From Rotaria sordida (lineage: Eukaryota; Rotifera; Eurotatoria; Philodinida; Philodinidae): 64,000 nucleotides of DNA. The translations under genes were made by a program, and so were the position numbers. The stretch covers positions 90,890 through 154,889 of the forward strand of contig CAJNOL010000351.1 in NCBI GenBank assembly GCA_905250125.1. The letters are read 5' to 3'. The notes beneath the pieces were generated by a model. It did no database searches. It was not told the origin of the DNA and saw only the letters and a list, made by a program, of their open reading frames with translations. Positions 62,201-64,000 of this stretch are shown piece by piece. Each line of letters begins with the position of its first letter. The stretch's first letter is position 1.

Positions 62201-63995
62201 TGGGATCCTAAAGAAAATTTACCATCGGATTATGGAAGAATTTATCAATTTCCTAATTTTCGTGCTATGATTAAACAAATTCAAAGTGAACAAGAACATA
62301 ATCAACATAAACAAGATCATGCTCAGGTGAAACTTTTTGTTTTTAAATATATATGTCTTTTCTTATCAATCAATTAATCTATCAAGAAATTTTATAGAAG
62401 AAAAATTCATTTGTGTTTTTTCCTATTGTTCTAGAGTTTGTTTTATGTAAAAATCTGAGTGGTAGATTGAGAGAGATGACACACGGAATGATTGTTCTTC
62501 TCTTGTCAATTCTTTATCGGTTTTTCTCAGCAGAATTACGATCGTGTCTATTTACCAAAATTGAAGATCTAACATTGTTTATCTCTAATTAAGTACGAAT
62601 ACTCGTCAAAGATAATCTATCCGATCATTTTCAATAAGATTTCTTGAAAGTAGTTGTGATCATATTCTTCAACTAAATTTCGAACAAGTCGAACATATTG
62701 AATTAATTGACTAAAATTTCTATTTCCTATGAGAAATAGATAATTGTAATTTTATCCATATATTAATTTCATTCTTAAATGTAAAGATGTTGAATAATGT
62801 AGTTGATAATCATTGAAAAGAAAAAAAAAGTGTCTTTGACGATGACCTATTATCATTAGTTAACAAGTAATTTTCATGTTCTATATAAATGTAATTAACT
62901 TTTTAAGAATTATATTTACCGAAGATTTTATTTGATGAAATACTTATTTTAATTTGTATATTTGTTACAGGTGCATAGTTATGTAACTCTTTATGTAAAA
63001 GATGTGCCTGTCAGTCGATTTGGTAAGAAAAGAAAACAAATATTCAATGAAAAAAAACTTATTGTCTTTTTCTTTTTAAAGAACCTGGTCATCATTTATT
63101 TGTAACGGGTCTTTTACCATATGAACAATGTTTATCAGTATTAAATATTGTTTTAAATCGTACGAATGATAGTGAAATAATTCTTAAATCAAAAGAACGT
63201 CTTATATTTCACGTTGGTTTTCGTCGTTTTGCAAGTTCACCCATTTATTCTCAACATTCAAATGGAGTTAAACATAAAGTATGTTACAATTTATTATTAT
63301 AATAATTAAAATAGATAAGAAAATTTTAAATTAGTTTGAAAGATTTTTTCGGCCACGACAAACCTTAGTTGCAACATGTTTTGGTCCAATAACATATCCA
63401 CCTGCATCAGTTTTAGCATTTAAACAATTTCCTGATGGTATTTTAATTCTTAAATTATTTTCTTTAGTTCTTTTTTTTTTTTGTTTGTTAAATAAAGGTC
63501 GTCAAGAATTAGTAGCAACTGGTTCTCTTCTTTCAGTTAATCCTGATCGTATTATTTTAAAAAGAATAGTATTAAGTGGACATCCATTGAAAATTCATAA
63601 AAGATCAGCTGTTATACGATATATGTTTTTTAATCCTGGTTTGTTTACTTTTTTATTTTCATTTTATTTTTGTTAATTCTATTATTTATAATTTAAATAG
63701 ACGATGTTAATTGGTTTAAACCAATCGAATTACGTACACGATGGGGTCGACGAGGACATATTAAAGAATCACTTGGTTTGTGATTTTTTTTTGTTCTATT
63801 AATTAGATATAAAAATGATATTTATTTTAATTTCAAGGTACACATGGTCATATGAAATGTCAATTTGATGGAATTCTTAAATCACAAGATACTGTATTTA
63901 TGAATCTCTATAAACGTATTTATCCGAAATGGACATATGAACCATTGTCAATTCAACAACAACAACAAGAAAATAATGAAGAAAATATGCAATGA
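59228..63995 (+). CDS. TSR1: pre-rRNA-processing protein TSR1
   Basis: Sixteen exons: 59228-59345, 59406-59569, 60552-60670, 60726-60804, 60859-61218, 61291-61422, 61478-61726, 61783-61955, 62009-62101, 62167-62326, 62971-63022, 63082-63278, 63335-63437, 63498-63638, 63701-63775 and 63838-63995; 790 residues against about 804 in human. TSR1 is a GTPase-like factor without GTPase activity that binds late pre-40S ribosomal particles and blocks early joining of translation factors. Recognised stretches are [19 protein letters not shown] at the start, [29 protein letters not shown] before an acidic run, [17 protein letters not shown] [63 protein letters not shown], and near the end [18 protein letters not shown] [17 protein letters not shown] and [17 protein letters not shown]. 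Intron 2 carries a hAT-like MITE. It acts in the nucleolus and cytoplasm. Confidence 0.96.
59679..60038. mobile_element. hAT-like MITE in TSR1 intron 2
   Basis: The left tip TAGACATGTGCCGGATC (59679-59695) is matched in inverse by GATCTCGCACATATCTA (60022-60038). TAGA-TGTGC is a common hAT tip. The flanking octamers are only partly alike, so a target duplication is not proven. The element contributes 360 bp to the 982-bp intron, by far the longest in the gene after intron 10. Confidence 0.55.
61857..61890 (+). repeat. GAA-rich acidic codon run in TSR1
   Basis: About eleven GAA/GAT codons in tandem encode the acidic stretch of TSR1, a region that is also acidic in other TSR1 proteins. The perfect codon repetition suggests length instability. 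Confidence 0.7.
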
Positions 63996-64000
63996 TTCGT

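Overview
This is an AT-rich, intron-rich animal window. The best guess is a bdelloid rotifer. Reasons: very short (about 40-70 bp) AT-rich GT-AG introns, animal housekeeping genes beside genes of bacterial or fungal look, an intronless F-box/LRR gene of the kind expanded in bdelloids, decayed extra copies of conserved genes that keep their introns, and many small foldback DNA transposons. No species call is possible from the sequence alone. There is one assembly gap of 100 N (42092-42191).

Layout, left to right. (1) 1.4-2.9 kb, minus: a three-exon CPA2 cation/proton antiporter with a bacterial-looking membrane domain. (2) 4.9-6.9 kb: two piggyBac-type non-autonomous elements with TTAA flanks. 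(3) 9.2-10.2 kb, plus: a neuronal-calcium-sensor-like EF-hand protein. (4) 10.7-14.0 kb: two foldback elements. (5) 14.5-17.8 kb, plus: a two-Tudor-domain protein with a foldback element in its longest intron. (6) 19.0-19.8 kb, minus: an aldo-keto reductase pseudogene. (7) 20.6-27.4 kb, minus: a complete 14-exon O-GlcNAcase whose first intron holds a nested pair of transposons, the inner one a hAT-like element filled with a minisatellite. (8) 27.5-29.0 kb, minus: a GT31 beta-1,3-glycosyltransferase only 138 bp upstream of the O-GlcNAcase. (9) 30.9-37.1 kb, minus: a complete 20-exon USP20/USP33-type deubiquitinase. (10) 37.5-38.0 kb: a palindrome inside a palindrome. (11) 38.8-39.2 kb: a calmodulin-like pseudogene. 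(12) 43.2-45.6 kb: a decayed DDE transposon carrying a 135-bp MITE in its left terminal repeat. (13) 47.0-48.9 kb, minus: an F-box/LRR protein. (14) 50.4-51.9 kb, minus: an SLC10A7-like transporter with an extra soluble N-terminal domain. (15) 54.5-55.5 kb: a LINE remnant with opposed halves. (16) 57.4-58.8 kb, minus: a proteasome beta-7 (PSMB7) pseudogene. (17) 59.2-64.0 kb, plus: a complete 16-exon TSR1 ribosome-biogenesis gene.

The genes do not form one pathway. O-GlcNAcase and the GT31 enzyme are both sugar-modification genes and are closely spaced, but they act in different compartments. TSR1 (40S maturation), the USP20/33-like enzyme and the F-box protein belong to general protein production and turnover. 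The Tudor protein is a candidate small-RNA pathway component. The membrane transporters at 1.4 and 50.4 kb are the most unusual genes. All exon boundaries were read by eye from GT/AG sites; the reading phase was checked by length for every multi-exon gene and closes in each case.
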